Positions 1 to 8,399 of a stretch of 64,000 bases of DNA are shown here, piece by piece. The position numbers and the translations under genes were made by a program. The stretch spans positions 248,001-312,000 of the forward strand of contig NZ_JALIGC010000037.1 in the NCBI RefSeq assembly GCF_024764775.1. The letters are read 5' to 3'. Position 1 is the first letter of the stretch, and the number at the start of each line of letters is the position of its first letter. The stretch is from Scandinavium manionii. GTDB taxonomy: Bacteria > Pseudomonadota > Gammaproteobacteria > Enterobacterales > Enterobacteriaceae. The notes beneath the pieces were generated by a model. It was not told the origin of the DNA and searched no databases. It saw nothing but the letters and a program-made list of their open reading frames with translations.

Positions 1-1
1 T

Positions 2-985
2 AAAAAAGCTTTTGCCCGTCATTACTCGACGCTATTTAACTCCGCGTCGGCGCTGACGTTTCTGGCTGAACAGCGCGTCACGTTGCATGCGTTTCTGGAA
101 GATTGTCGGGTGATGCGTAACGCCGTTCTCGCGCATCGTCCGCTGACGACGACCGAAATGGTGCTGCTTGAGAACTATCAGCGACAGATTGCCAGCCCGG
201 TTCAGCGCGCGTTTGAACAAGGCCGCACCCGGGTCAATCCGGCATCCTTTATGGCGGTGGACAGCAACGAGTTGCATCATTTCTGGGAAAATGCCCGCAG
301 CAAAGACCGGGCGCTGGGCGGTGATGTTTCGGCGGTTCGTGAGAATATCGAGCCGCCGAAAAAGCAGCCGGTACGCAGCCCAGAAGACCGGGACCAGGTG
401 ATTTCGACGGTGCTGTGGTGCGCCGTCGGCGTGGCGATGCTGGTGATGGCGTTCGGCGCGTTGTGGATGTTTAACACCGTGGCGCCTGCGGAATCGACGG
501 CGCAGGCAAGTGAAGTGCTGGTGGATGCGCCGGAGCGTGAACTCCCGTCACCGCGTGAGAAGCTCGCGAACATGGGGATAAGCTGGGATATCAACAGCCT
601 GCGGGCGGCGATCGACCGTAACGATACGCAGGTGACGATGCTGTTTTTACGGGGGGGAATGACCTGGCAACTGGCGTGGACCGAACAGGCTCAGTCGTTC
701 CGCTATGATGACGTGCTGGAACTTTTGCTGCGCTATCGGCTGCAAATGGATGAACCAAAGCCTTGTCGTCGGTATATCAGCACCCTCAGCCACGCGATGT
801 CCAACGGCGAGTCGTTAACGTCGGTGCGCAAAGCCTATTTACAGGCGTTCTGCACCACGCCTGCGGTGGTGGAGCGCCAGCGTTACACTGTTTCGCAGGC
901 TAAGCTGCGCGCGGATGCCACGCCGGATGCACAAAATAAAAAATGGCTCACCATTCAGTCAGCCATTTACAGTGCCATTCGATAA
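2..985 (+). CDS. HEPN-domain, membrane-anchored protein (C-terminal part; 5' end outside window)
   Basis: The frame is open from base 2, so this is the 3' part of a longer gene; the TTG at 83 is only an internal codon. The visible part has an R-N-A-V-L-A-H stretch (nt 116-136), which fits the R-x4-6-H catalytic motif of HEPN domains, often RNases in defence or toxin systems. One hydrophobic membrane segment follows at nt 395-480. The C-terminal part contains AAIDRND...VTMLFLRGG and VLELLLRY, which resemble ankyrin-type helices. I believe it belongs to the family annotated in Enterobacteriaceae as 'STY4199 family HEPN protein', recalled rather than checked. It ends 5 bp before the convergent treF stop. 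Function unknown; RNase activity is inference from the motif. Confidence 0.7.
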   Translation, partial: KKAFARHYSTLFNSASALTFLAEQRVTLHAFLEDCRVMRNAVLAHRPLTTTEMVLLENYQRQIASPVQRAFEQGRTRVNPASFMAVDSNELHHFWENARSKDRALGGDVSAVRENIEPPKKQPVRSPEDRDQVISTVLWCAVGVAMLVMAFGALWMFNTVAPAESTAQASEVLVDAPERELPSPREKLANMGISWDINSLRAAIDRNDTQVTMLFLRGGMTWQLAWTEQAQSFRYDDVLELLLRYRLQMDEPKPCRRYISTLSHAMSNGESLTSVRKAYLQAFCTTPAVVERQRYTVSQAKLRADATPDAQNKKWLTIQSAIYSAIR

Positions 986-990
986 CGGCG

Positions 991-2643
991 TTACGGTTCG
1001 CCGTACAGGCCCATCAGGCGGCGCGCCACGCCGTTGCTCCAACCGAAGCCGTCCTGTAACGGATATTCTCCACCGCCCCCTTCACGGGGCATTCCGGTGG
1101 CGATGTGATATTTCTCAATCACCTTCTGATGGTGCTGATAAAAGTGGTTCACGGTCTTCAGCCAGCTACGGGCGATTTCATTGCCCAGCGCGTCGTTGCC
1201 GTACAGCTTGAAGCCCTGAATCGCCATCCATTGCAGCGGTGCCCAGCCGTTGGGGAAATCCCACTGCTCGCCGCTGTCGTATTCGGTGGTGAGGAGCCCG
1301 CCGGGAGTCAGCAGCCGCGTGCGTACCGCAGTGTCGAGTTTGTCTGCCTGTTCATGCGTGGCCATACCGACGTACAGCGGCACCATGCTGGCGGCAGAAA
1401 ACAGCGCCAACTCTTCGCGACGCCAGTCATAGTCGCGATAACAGCCCTGTTCATCATCCCACAAATAGCGCGTCACCGCCGCCCGGCGTTCGCTGGCCTT
1501 GTGGCGGAATTCGGCTTCAGTTTCCCGATCGCCTTTGGCTGCAGAAATATTGGCAATGGTACTTTCCAGTTTGAACAGAAACGCGTTCAAATCGATGGGA
1601 ATAAACTGCGTGGTACGGATACTCGCCAGCCGCGTGGTATCCCGCAGCCAACGCGACGAATAGTCCCAGCCGGACTCCGCCCCTGCGCGTAAATCGCGAT
1701 AGACCTCATTTGGCGGTCGGCCAGAATGACGCGCGGTTTCCACATCTTCCAGCCACGATTCATCGCGCGGCGTATCACGGTCATCCCAGTAGCGGTTGAG
1801 CAGCGAGCCGTCCGGCATGCGCACCACGTGTCGCCATGCCTGATTCGGCAGCAGGTTTCCAGAACCATCCATCCAGAAGTTGTATTCCATTTTCAGATGG
1901 TCGAGATAGCGTTTCGCGCCGCGCACGCCATCTTCCTCAAACAATTCCACCATCAGGGCAAATACCGGTGGCTGCGAGCGGCTGAGATAATAGGTGCGGT
2001 TGCCGTTTGGGATGTGACCGTAGCGCTCAATCATCCACGCGAAGTTATCGGCCATGCATTTGAGCAAGTCCCCGCGGCCGCTTTCCGCCAGGCCGAGCAT
2101 AGTGAAATAGGAATCCCAGTAATAGGTCTCAGTGAAGCGTCCGCCGGGCACGATATACGCCTGCGGCAGCGCCAGCAGGGAAGACCAGGGGATGTGATCC
2201 TGCGGCTCTCGCGTCAGCACTGGCCACAGGGAATCGATATGTTCTTTTAGCGATTTGTTGGGGTCGGAAACGTAGTCATCGCTGTGGTCTTCCGGCAGCC
2301 AGAAATGCTCCTCAACGAAAGTTCGCAGATTAAAACCTGGCTGACGTTTCTGCTGACGAAAGCGGATCAGAATATCCAGCGGGTCCATTCGCGGTGCGCA
2401 ATCGGGGAAGGTTTTGCTATCGGCAAAAATTCGTGCCGACTGGACGCGCTCAAACAGTTCCATATAGCGGTCTGCAGGGGTCAGCGCATCGGACGCGGGC
2501 ATCCCCTCAATCATCTCCGGTTCGGGCTCAACCTCGAACATTTCATCCAGTTTTAATTCGCACGGATCCATGAGATAGGAAGGTTCAGACTCGATGGCCT
2601 GAGCTTCGTCGGTTTCCGGGTTGCGTAATTTCTGGTTGAGCAT
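991..2643 (-). CDS. treF: Cytoplasmic trehalase
   Basis: Hydrolyses trehalose to two glucose molecules in the cytosol, allowing trehalose made or taken up under osmotic stress to be used. The 550-residue length matches E. coli TreF (549). Both glycosyl hydrolase family 37 signatures are present: PGGRFTETYYWDSY and QWDFPNGWAPLQ, plus the glycine-rich C-terminal GGGGEYPLQ loop. There is no signal peptide, and the acidic N-terminal extension is typical of TreF rather than periplasmic TreA. The ATG at 2643 has a GGAGG ribosome site 9 nt upstream. In E. coli the gene is mildly osmotically and RpoS induced; no such promoter was assigned here. Confidence 0.96.
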   Translation of the reverse strand: MLNQKLRNPETDEAQAIESEPSYLMDPCELKLDEMFEVEPEPEMIEGMPASDALTPADRYMELFERVQSARIFADSKTFPDCAPRMDPLDILIRFRQQKRQPGFNLRTFVEEHFWLPEDHSDDYVSDPNKSLKEHIDSLWPVLTREPQDHIPWSSLLALPQAYIVPGGRFTETYYWDSYFTMLGLAESGRGDLLKCMADNFAWMIERYGHIPNGNRTYYLSRSQPPVFALMVELFEEDGVRGAKRYLDHLKMEYNFWMDGSGNLLPNQAWRHVVRMPDGSLLNRYWDDRDTPRDESWLEDVETARHSGRPPNEVYRDLRAGAESGWDYSSRWLRDTTRLASIRTTQFIPIDLNAFLFKLESTIANISAAKGDRETEAEFRHKASERRAAVTRYLWDDEQGCYRDYDWRREELALFSAASMVPLYVGMATHEQADKLDTAVRTRLLTPGGLLTTEYDSGEQWDFPNGWAPLQWMAIQGFKLYGNDALGNEIARSWLKTVNHFYQHHQKVIEKYHIATGMPREGGGGEYPLQDGFGWSNGVARRLMGLYGEP

Positions 2644-2943
2644 AGGGTAAAACCTCCGGATAGCGTCAAAACAAGGAGCCGGAAAAAAACGGCGCTCTAT
2701 TAAGCGTAGTCATTCGCTTCGATGTCGAGGGGCAAAAGCGTGCGCTTGGTCACGTTTACATGTTTTTTTCTGGCCGTAATTTCATGCTAATTGGCTGTTT
2801 TAACGCAAAAAACCGTGAAAACGAGGCGGATTGCTGATTTATCACTTTCAGAGCTTTCACTTTGCAACCAATTATGAATATCGTTATGGTCTTGCCCTCC
2901 ATCGATTTGTACACATTATGCACTTTATTAAACGGGAAGGTCC
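2644..2943. other. Intergenic region between divergent treF and serine hydrolase gene
   Basis: 300 bp separating two divergent genes, AT-rich compared with its surroundings. It should hold both promoters, but no -35/-10 pair stands out enough to call. Short frames inside it lack ribosome sites and family resemblance. Confidence 0.5.
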
Positions 2944-4110
2944 GTGTTGAAAGGGTTAATTCTCCCTGGGCTGATAGCATCTGCGTTGCTGACAGGCTGC
3001 GCCGGGACGCTATCACAAATGAATATGCCTTCCAGTGAAGTAAAGCAGGTGGCGCAAAACGGACGGGTGCTTTCCGTCAATGAGCTGGTCACCGAATATA
3101 TGCAAAGCAAACAGGTGTCGGGCATGGTGGTGGCCGTCATTCAGCATAATGGCCCGCCAAAGTTTTATTGTTATGGCATTACCGATGCCAAAAACCGCTA
3201 CCCGATAACGCCGGATACCCTGTTTGCCCTCGGTTCTCTGAGCAAAGGCATCACCGCAGAAGTGGTGACGTTGATGGTGAACGAAGGGCGCCTGCACTGG
3301 GATGACACCTTAGCCACGCTGCTGCCGCCGGGAACTCCGCTCAGCAAAGATGCGCAAAACATCACCCTCTTACAGCTGGTGACGCACACCTCGGGCCTGC
3401 CGCGTCAGCCGATGAATCTGCTGTCGCTGGAGCATCTGGTGAGTTATCTGCGCGACGGTGAGAATTTCTATCAGGATTTGGACAGCGATGGCGTGCTGAA
3501 TTATCTCAGCACTTTCCGTGCACCGCTCACGCATGAGCCGCGCTATTCGAATATCGGTTACGCCATCCTCGGCTATGTCCTGAAATACAAAACCGGCGAG
3601 TCGATTGAAACGCTTTCTGAGCAGCAGATATTCCAGCCGCTGGGGATGAAAAGCTCGAGCTTTGACCCGGAAAGTTTGCGTTCCTTCCCGCAGCGTGCGC
3701 TAGGCCATGCGGGCGATCAGCCCAAATTCATTGCCCGTGGCGCATTAACGCCGGACTGGCAGTTCAGCAATAATATGGTTGGAGCCGCCAGCCTTTACAG
3801 TGACGCGCGTGACCTTATTGAATACGCCAGGGCGCATTTCTCGCCGACGCAGAGCGCCGCGCTGAATAAAGCCTTTACGGACGTCAGCGTTGATTATTTC
3901 CCGCGTGAAAAAGAAGCGGCCAATATTGCCTGGATAACAGACACCTACGGCCAGCAAAAAATTACCTATCAGGTGGGATATATCGGCGGTTATTCCAGCT
4001 ATATCGGTTTCGATAAAGAAAACCAGAATGCAGTGGTGGTTTTACAGAATAGTTTCAACTGGAGTAATTATATCGGGCACGCGTTGTTGAAACATATTGC
4101 ACCCGAATAA
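2944..4110 (+). CDS. Lipoprotein serine hydrolase, class C beta-lactamase/PBP family
   Basis: Probable outer- or inner-membrane-anchored periplasmic serine hydrolase acting on peptidoglycan or a related ester/amide; true beta-lactamase activity is not implied. Start is GTG 2944 (TTG 2947 also possible) behind GGGAAGG. A lipobox LLTG-C places the acylated Cys at residue 19. The active-site tetrad S98-L-S-K101 and the Y201-S-N203 motif are those of class C enzymes, and a GGYSSYIGF segment lies where the third (KTG/HxG) motif is expected. Length 388 matches class C and AmpH-like proteins. It is transcribed away from treF and toward the small secreted gene at 4117. Substrate unknown. Confidence 0.85.
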   Translation: MLKGLILPGLIASALLTGCAGTLSQMNMPSSEVKQVAQNGRVLSVNELVTEYMQSKQVSGMVVAVIQHNGPPKFYCYGITDAKNRYPITPDTLFALGSLSKGITAEVVTLMVNEGRLHWDDTLATLLPPGTPLSKDAQNITLLQLVTHTSGLPRQPMNLLSLEHLVSYLRDGENFYQDLDSDGVLNYLSTFRAPLTHEPRYSNIGYAILGYVLKYKTGESIETLSEQQIFQPLGMKSSSFDPESLRSFPQRALGHAGDQPKFIARGALTPDWQFSNNMVGAASLYSDARDLIEYARAHFSPTQSAALNKAFTDVSVDYFPREKEAANIAWITDTYGQQKITYQVGYIGGYSSYIGFDKENQNAVVVLQNSFNWSNYIGHALLKHIAPE

Positions 4111-4116
4111 TTCACT

Positions 4117-4371
4117 TTACCATTTCTGGTCGCGAGCATCCTGGCGGCCGTCGCGGCGGTTTTCACGCTTATCCTGGCGGCAAGAAGCGTTGCTCTTGTC
4201 GTCTGCTCTGACGCAATCCCGCTTTTCCTGACGGCCTTCCGTACGTGACTCCTGGCGAGTGTAGCGGGCTTCCTGACGTTTCTCGCTATGGTATGTCGCG
4301 TGAGCGGGAAGAGAGAGAGCGGGCAATAGCATTGCCGCAGTCACCACAGAGAATATGAACTTTTTCATCAC
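4117..4371 (-). CDS. Small secreted, highly charged protein of unknown function
   Basis: 84 residues. A clean Sec signal peptide (MMKKFIFSVVTAAMLLPAL...AHA, cleavage near residue 25) is followed by about 59 residues rich in Arg, Lys, Asp, Glu and Gln, with repeated RQE/RQD blocks and two cysteines 12 residues apart. No membrane segment or lipobox. The mature part looks disordered or helical and could bind metal, nucleic acid or cell wall; none of these is shown. It converges on the serine hydrolase gene with a 6-bp gap. Family not recognised. Confidence 0.7.
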   Translation of the reverse strand: MMKKFIFSVVTAAMLLPALSLPAHATYHSEKRQEARYTRQESRTEGRQEKRDCVRADDKSNASCRQDKRENRRDGRQDARDQKW

Positions 4372-4512
4372 TCAAACCTTATAAAAATACGCTGTTCTGG
4401 ACAGACACGTATTGTTACGTAATTCAAATTATGGACACGGTACAAATCGTGCGGACTGAAAAAGAAGATTATCCAATATTAAATTAAGGGAAGGGTGTTG
4501 AGATAATAATAA

Positions 4513-4533
4513 CCCCCCGCCAGCGGCGGGGGG
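4513..4533 (-). terminator. Rho-independent-type terminator of gor
   Basis: Perfect 9-bp GC stem: CCCCCCGCC (4513-4521), loop AGC, GGCGGGGGG (4525-4533). It lies 6 bp past the gor stop codon. Reading on the minus strand, it is followed by the T-rich run TTATTATTAT. Confidence 0.85.
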
Positions 4534-4539
4534 TATGGA

Positions 4540-5892
4540 TTAACGCATGGTAACGAATTCTTCTGCCGCCGTCGGGTGAATCGCGACGGTATTGTCGAAG
4601 TCTTTTTTGGTTGCGCCCATTTTCAGCGCTACCGCAAAGCCTTGCAGGATTTCATCCATCCCGAAGCCGATGCCGTGAATACCGACGATTTTCTCTTCCG
4701 GGCCGACGCACACCAGTTTCATGCGGCACGGCTGACGATGAGAGGTCACGGCGGTATACATCGCGGTGAAGGAGGATTTATACACCTTCACGGCGTCTGC
4801 GCCGTACTGCTCAACCGCCTGCGGTTCGGAAAGACCCACGGTGCCAATCGGCGGATGGCTGAATACCACCGTTGGAATGTTGCTGTAATCCAGATGCTCG
4901 TCCGGCTTGTTGTTGAACAGGCGCTCTGAAAGACGACGACCTGCGGCCACCGCGACTGGCGTCAGTTCCACGGCACCGGTGTTATCGCCTACCGCATAAA
5001 TGCCCGGCACGCTGGTGTTCTGGAACTTATCGACAACGATATAGCCTTTGTCGTTGGTTTTCACACCGGTCGCTGCGAGGTTGACGTTATCCGTCTCTGG
5101 CTCACGGCCAATCGCCCAAATCAGGGCATCAACGGTCTGGCTACGGCCATCTTCCAGCTCAAGCGTCAGGCTGCCGTCGGCATTTTTAACCACTGCTTTC
5201 GGCACTGCATGGGTGTGCAGCGTCGGCCCTTCGGCCGCCATGACTTCAACCAGCGTCTCGATGATCATCGGATCAAAGCTGCGAAGCGGCGCGTGTTTAC
5301 GCACGAACAGATGCGTTTCTGCACCCAGTCCATTGATAACGCCCGCCAGTTCTACCGCAATATAACCCGCGCCCACGACGGCGACGCGTTTTGGCAACGC
5401 GGGCAGCGCGAAGAAACCGTCGGAGTCGATGCCGAACTCCACGCCTGGAATAGACGGGTGGCTCGGACGACCGCCGGTGGCAATCAGAATGTGGTCCGCG
5501 GTCAGGGTTTCGCCGTTCACTTCGATGGTTTTTTCATCGATGAAGCGAGCAAAGCCTTTGATAACATCCACGTTATTTTTGCCCAGCACAGTGTCGTACG
5601 AGGTATGGATACGGTCAATGTAAGCGCTGCGGCTGGAAACCAGTTTGTTCCAGTCGAAGTGGTTGATAGTGGTATCGAAACCGTAATCCGGGCCGTACAT
5701 GTGGATGGCTTCGCGGATTTGCGCTGCATGCCACATCACTTTTTTCGGTACACAACCGACGTTAACGCAGGTGCCGCCGAGCTCTTTGGCTTCAATCAGC
5801 GCACATTTCTGGCCGTACATTGCCGCGCGGTTGATGGAGGCGATGCCGCCGCTGCCGCCGCCGATGGCGATGTAGTCATAATGCTTAGTCAT
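4540..5892 (-). CDS. gor: Glutathione reductase (NADPH)
   Basis: Cytosolic flavoprotein that reduces glutathione disulfide with NADPH, keeping the thiol pool reduced. Its 450 residues equal the E. coli enzyme. N-terminal FAD-binding GGGSGG (11-16), redox disulfide C42-VNVG-C47, a central NADPH Rossmann motif VAVVGAGYIAVELAG, and the C-terminal HPTAAEE that supplies the catalytic His of the partner subunit. Monocistronic, with a strong terminator immediately downstream. In E. coli arsRBC lies beside gor; here it does not. Confidence 0.98.
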   Translation of the reverse strand: MTKHYDYIAIGGGSGGIASINRAAMYGQKCALIEAKELGGTCVNVGCVPKKVMWHAAQIREAIHMYGPDYGFDTTINHFDWNKLVSSRSAYIDRIHTSYDTVLGKNNVDVIKGFARFIDEKTIEVNGETLTADHILIATGGRPSHPSIPGVEFGIDSDGFFALPALPKRVAVVGAGYIAVELAGVINGLGAETHLFVRKHAPLRSFDPMIIETLVEVMAAEGPTLHTHAVPKAVVKNADGSLTLELEDGRSQTVDALIWAIGREPETDNVNLAATGVKTNDKGYIVVDKFQNTSVPGIYAVGDNTGAVELTPVAVAAGRRLSERLFNNKPDEHLDYSNIPTVVFSHPPIGTVGLSEPQAVEQYGADAVKVYKSSFTAMYTAVTSHRQPCRMKLVCVGPEEKIVGIHGIGFGMDEILQGFAVALKMGATKKDFDNTVAIHPTAAEEFVTMR

Positions 5893-5962
5893 AGCTTCTT
5901 CCTTAATCGTTAATTGCCGCGATTGTATACCTGGAATCCATAGGTTCCACCGATGATTGCGA

Positions 5963-6805
5963 TTACTCCGGCACTATCCAACTGACGGTGGCGTGGCCGG
6001 TGCCTGCCGGAACCAGCTTTTTGTGCAGCCATGGCAGAACGTTTTTCATCTGCTGCTCGAGCTTCCACGGCGGGTTGATAACAATCATGCCCGATGCAGT
6101 CATGCCGCGCTGATCGCTGTCCGGACGCACCGCCAGCTCGATTTGCAGGATGCGACGAATGCCGGTGGCTTCGAGTTCTTTAATCATGCGTTTGATTTGC
6201 GTGCGCAGAACCACCGGGTACCACAGCGCGTAAGTGCCGGTGGCGAAACGCTTGTAGCCTTCGCTGATGCCGGTCACCACCGCCTGATAATCGGTTTTGA
6301 TTTCATATGGTGGGTCAATCAATACCAGACCGCGACGCGAGGCCGGTGGCAGCTTGGATTTAAGCTGCTGGTAGCCGTCGGATTTCTCCACGCGGGCGCG
6401 GTCATCTTTCTGGAATTCGGAACGCAGCAGCGGGAAATCGCTCGGGTGCAGTTCGGTCAGGTTCAGGCTGTCTTGCTCGCGCAGCAGCTGGCGCGCAATC
6501 AGCGGGGAACCTGGGTAGTAGCGCAGCTGGCCGCTACGATTGAAGTGCTGCACTACGCTGATGTAAGGCTCAAGTTCTGCCGGTAAATCGTCCTGCTGCC
6601 AGATGCGGGCGATGCCTTCCAGATACTCACCGGTGCGCTCCGCATGTTCGCCGCTCAGCTGGTAACGACCGGCGCCTGCGTGGGTGTCGAGATAGAGAAA
6701 CGGTTTTTCTTTCTCTTTCAGCGATTCAATGATCAGGCTCTGAACGGTGTGTTTGAGGACGTCGGCATGGTTGCCAGCGTGAAAGCTGTGGCGATAACTG
6801 AGCAT
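5963..6805 (-). CDS. rlmJ: 23S rRNA (adenine-2030-N6) methyltransferase
   Basis: S-adenosylmethionine-dependent N6 methylation of A2030 in 23S rRNA. 280 residues, the same as E. coli RlmJ (formerly YhiR). The N6-adenine methyltransferase catalytic motif D164-PPY-167 is intact, and the N-terminus MLSYRHSFHAGNHADVLKH is the conserved family start. It is followed on the same strand by gor after a 70-bp gap and is divergent from the acid phosphatase gene. Confidence 0.96.
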   Translation of the reverse strand: MLSYRHSFHAGNHADVLKHTVQSLIIESLKEKEKPFLYLDTHAGAGRYQLSGEHAERTGEYLEGIARIWQQDDLPAELEPYISVVQHFNRSGQLRYYPGSPLIARQLLREQDSLNLTELHPSDFPLLRSEFQKDDRARVEKSDGYQQLKSKLPPASRRGLVLIDPPYEIKTDYQAVVTGISEGYKRFATGTYALWYPVVLRTQIKRMIKELEATGIRRILQIELAVRPDSDQRGMTASGMIVINPPWKLEQQMKNVLPWLHKKLVPAGTGHATVSWIVPE

Positions 6806-6898
6806 GGATACGGGAGTTCCGAAATAATAAACGATGCCGACAGTTTACCGCAGATTGCCGTGGATTACCGCTGATGCTGAGCGCGACGGTGATTCCCG

Positions 6899-6916
6899 CT
6901 GTCATAAATGTGTCAA
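6899..6916 (+). promoter_or_regulatory. Pho box (PhoB binding site) upstream of acid phosphatase
   Basis: CTGTCATAAATGTGTCAA matches the 18-base Pho box consensus CTGTCATAwAwCTGTCAy at 16 of 18 positions, with the direct-repeat CTGTCAT/GTGTCAA layout. It ends 57 bp before the phosphatase ATG. A weak -10 (TAGCGT, 6928-6933) lies about 11 bp downstream, where PhoB-dependent promoters normally have it. The functional match between site and gene strengthens the call. Confidence 0.75.
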
Positions 6917-6973
6917 ACGGATGCGCTAGCGTCGGATTCAGGCAAGGTAATTCATTGAATCCAGGATAAAAAA

Positions 6974-8245
6974 ATGACTAAAAATTATTCGTTCCTCGCA
7001 GCCGCGCTGCTGTTGGCGCTCCCTGCACTGGCCAAAGAAACGACGGTGAGCACGGCGGCACAGCTGGCCGCTACCGTCACGCCAGCGGCCAACAGTCAGG
7101 CGTTTGATGCGCTGGAAGGCCAGTCGCTGACGGCGCTACGTCATGCGTTGCAAAACGGCGAGCCAACGCTCAAGCGTGACGGGCTGGAAAACGCGAAGCA
7201 GTCGTCCACCCAGGCGGATACCGCGTGGCTCAAGGCCAGCGGTTATGATTTCCAGACCAAAGCCCGTCAGCAGGCGGGCATTGGTCTGCTTTCCGCGTTC
7301 AGCTCGCTGTCCACCGACACGCTGGCGGCAAGCCTGGAAACGGTGACTGACATCAACCGCGATGCGTCAGCAGCCATGCGTCAGCAGGCGCTGGCCGATG
7401 CCGAGGGCATTAGCTATCTCTATTTCCTCAGCGATGCGCTGGGGCCGCGTCTGGGCAAAGCGTTTATCAACGCCTATGACAAAGGCGAACTGAACAAGGC
7501 GGCGGCGCTGATTAAAGCCAGTGAAGTCAGCACCGGCGCGGCGAAAAAGCACTTCAACTACGCGCGACCGTTCCTGGTGCAGGGCAACACCATTCACCTC
7601 GTGCCCGACGATACGGTAGTGAAAGACAATCAGCCTTACACCGCAGACGGCGGCTCTTTCCCGAGCGGGCATACCAACACCGGCGTGACCGACGCGCTGC
7701 TGATGGCGCAGATGATCCCCGAACGCTATGACGCGCTGGTGACGCGCGGCGCACGCTACGGATACTCCCGCATTGTGCTTGGCGTGCATTACCCGCTGGA
7801 CGTGATGGGCTCGCGAATGGTGGCGCAAAGCAACGTGGCGCATGCCCTCAACGATCCGAAATACCGGGCGTTGTTCAATGAAGCCCGAGACCAGCTGCGC
7901 GCTGCGCTGGCAAAAGAGTGCGGCACGACGCTGGTGGAATGCGCCAAAACCGATGGAAAAGACGACCCGTATCACGACCCGGCGATGCATGCGTTTTATC
8001 GCTTCACCCTGAGCTACGATTTGCCGCAGCAGAAAGGGGAGTCAGCTGCGCTGACGGTGCCGCAGGGCGCGGAAGTGCTGCTGGAAAGCGCGTTGCCAAA
8101 CGCGTCGGCGCAGCAACGCCGTGCGCTGATGGTGCAAACCGCGCTGCCCGCCGGGTATCCACTTTCCGGCATCACGCCGGATCAGCAATTCTGGCAGCGT
8201 CTGGACCTGCCTGCCGCGTATGCTGCCGGACAGCATTTGCGGTGA
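6974..8245 (+). CDS. Secreted PAP2-family acid phosphatase
   Basis: Exported phosphatase, probably periplasmic, releasing phosphate from organic esters. The signal peptide runs to about residue 20 (LLALPALA-KE). The three parts of the PAP2/class A acid phosphatase signature are complete: K191-x6-R198-P199, P230-SGH233 and S265-R-x5-H272-x3-D276. At 423 residues it is much longer than the roughly 250-residue PhoC/PhoN enzymes, with about 170 residues before the first motif and about 145 after the last. A Pho box upstream implies induction by phosphate starvation. E. coli K-12 has no equivalent at this place. Substrate preference cannot be read from the sequence. Confidence 0.9.
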   Translation: MTKNYSFLAAALLLALPALAKETTVSTAAQLAATVTPAANSQAFDALEGQSLTALRHALQNGEPTLKRDGLENAKQSSTQADTAWLKASGYDFQTKARQQAGIGLLSAFSSLSTDTLAASLETVTDINRDASAAMRQQALADAEGISYLYFLSDALGPRLGKAFINAYDKGELNKAAALIKASEVSTGAAKKHFNYARPFLVQGNTIHLVPDDTVVKDNQPYTADGGSFPSGHTNTGVTDALLMAQMIPERYDALVTRGARYGYSRIVLGVHYPLDVMGSRMVAQSNVAHALNDPKYRALFNEARDQLRAALAKECGTTLVECAKTDGKDDPYHDPAMHAFYRFTLSYDLPQQKGESAALTVPQGAEVLLESALPNASAQQRRALMVQTALPAGYPLSGITPDQQFWQRLDLPAAYAAGQHLR

Positions 8246-8252
8246 GAGTTTT

Positions 8253-8287
8253 CCGGGTGGTGGCGCGTTGCGCCTTACCCGGCCTAC
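8253..8287. repeat. REP element
   Basis: CCGGGT...ACCCGG palindrome with an inner GGCGC/GCGCC stem and flanking GCCTAC, typical of enterobacterial REP units, just after the acid phosphatase stop codon. Confidence 0.75.
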
Positions 8288-8306
8288 AAAAACTGAAAGC
8301 CCGCTG

Positions 8307-8338
8307 CCATTGAAATCCTCTACACTTATCCCCATTCT
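8307..8338 (+). promoter_or_regulatory. Sigma-32 (heat shock) promoter of prlC
   Basis: The -35 element CATTGAAA (8308-8315) and the -10 element CCCCATTC (8330-8337) are separated by 14 bp. This fits the RpoH consensus CTTGAA - 13-17 bp - CCCCATnT. It is 62 bp upstream of the prlC ATG. prlC is a known member of the sigma-32 regulon in E. coli. Confidence 0.8.
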
Positions 8339-8399
8339 ACCAAGATATGTGCCGCGCCGGACGTGCGCCTTATTCACTCTTTTCAACAGGACAGCGCTT

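Noticed and set aside
2756..3016. Minus-strand frame between treF and the serine hydrolase
   Set aside because: No ribosome site; overlaps the signal peptide region of the lipoprotein gene on the other strand.
8220..8399. 60-residue N-terminal extension of PrlC
   Set aside because: It contains the REP unit and sigma-32 promoter; the start at 8400 gives the family length of 680.
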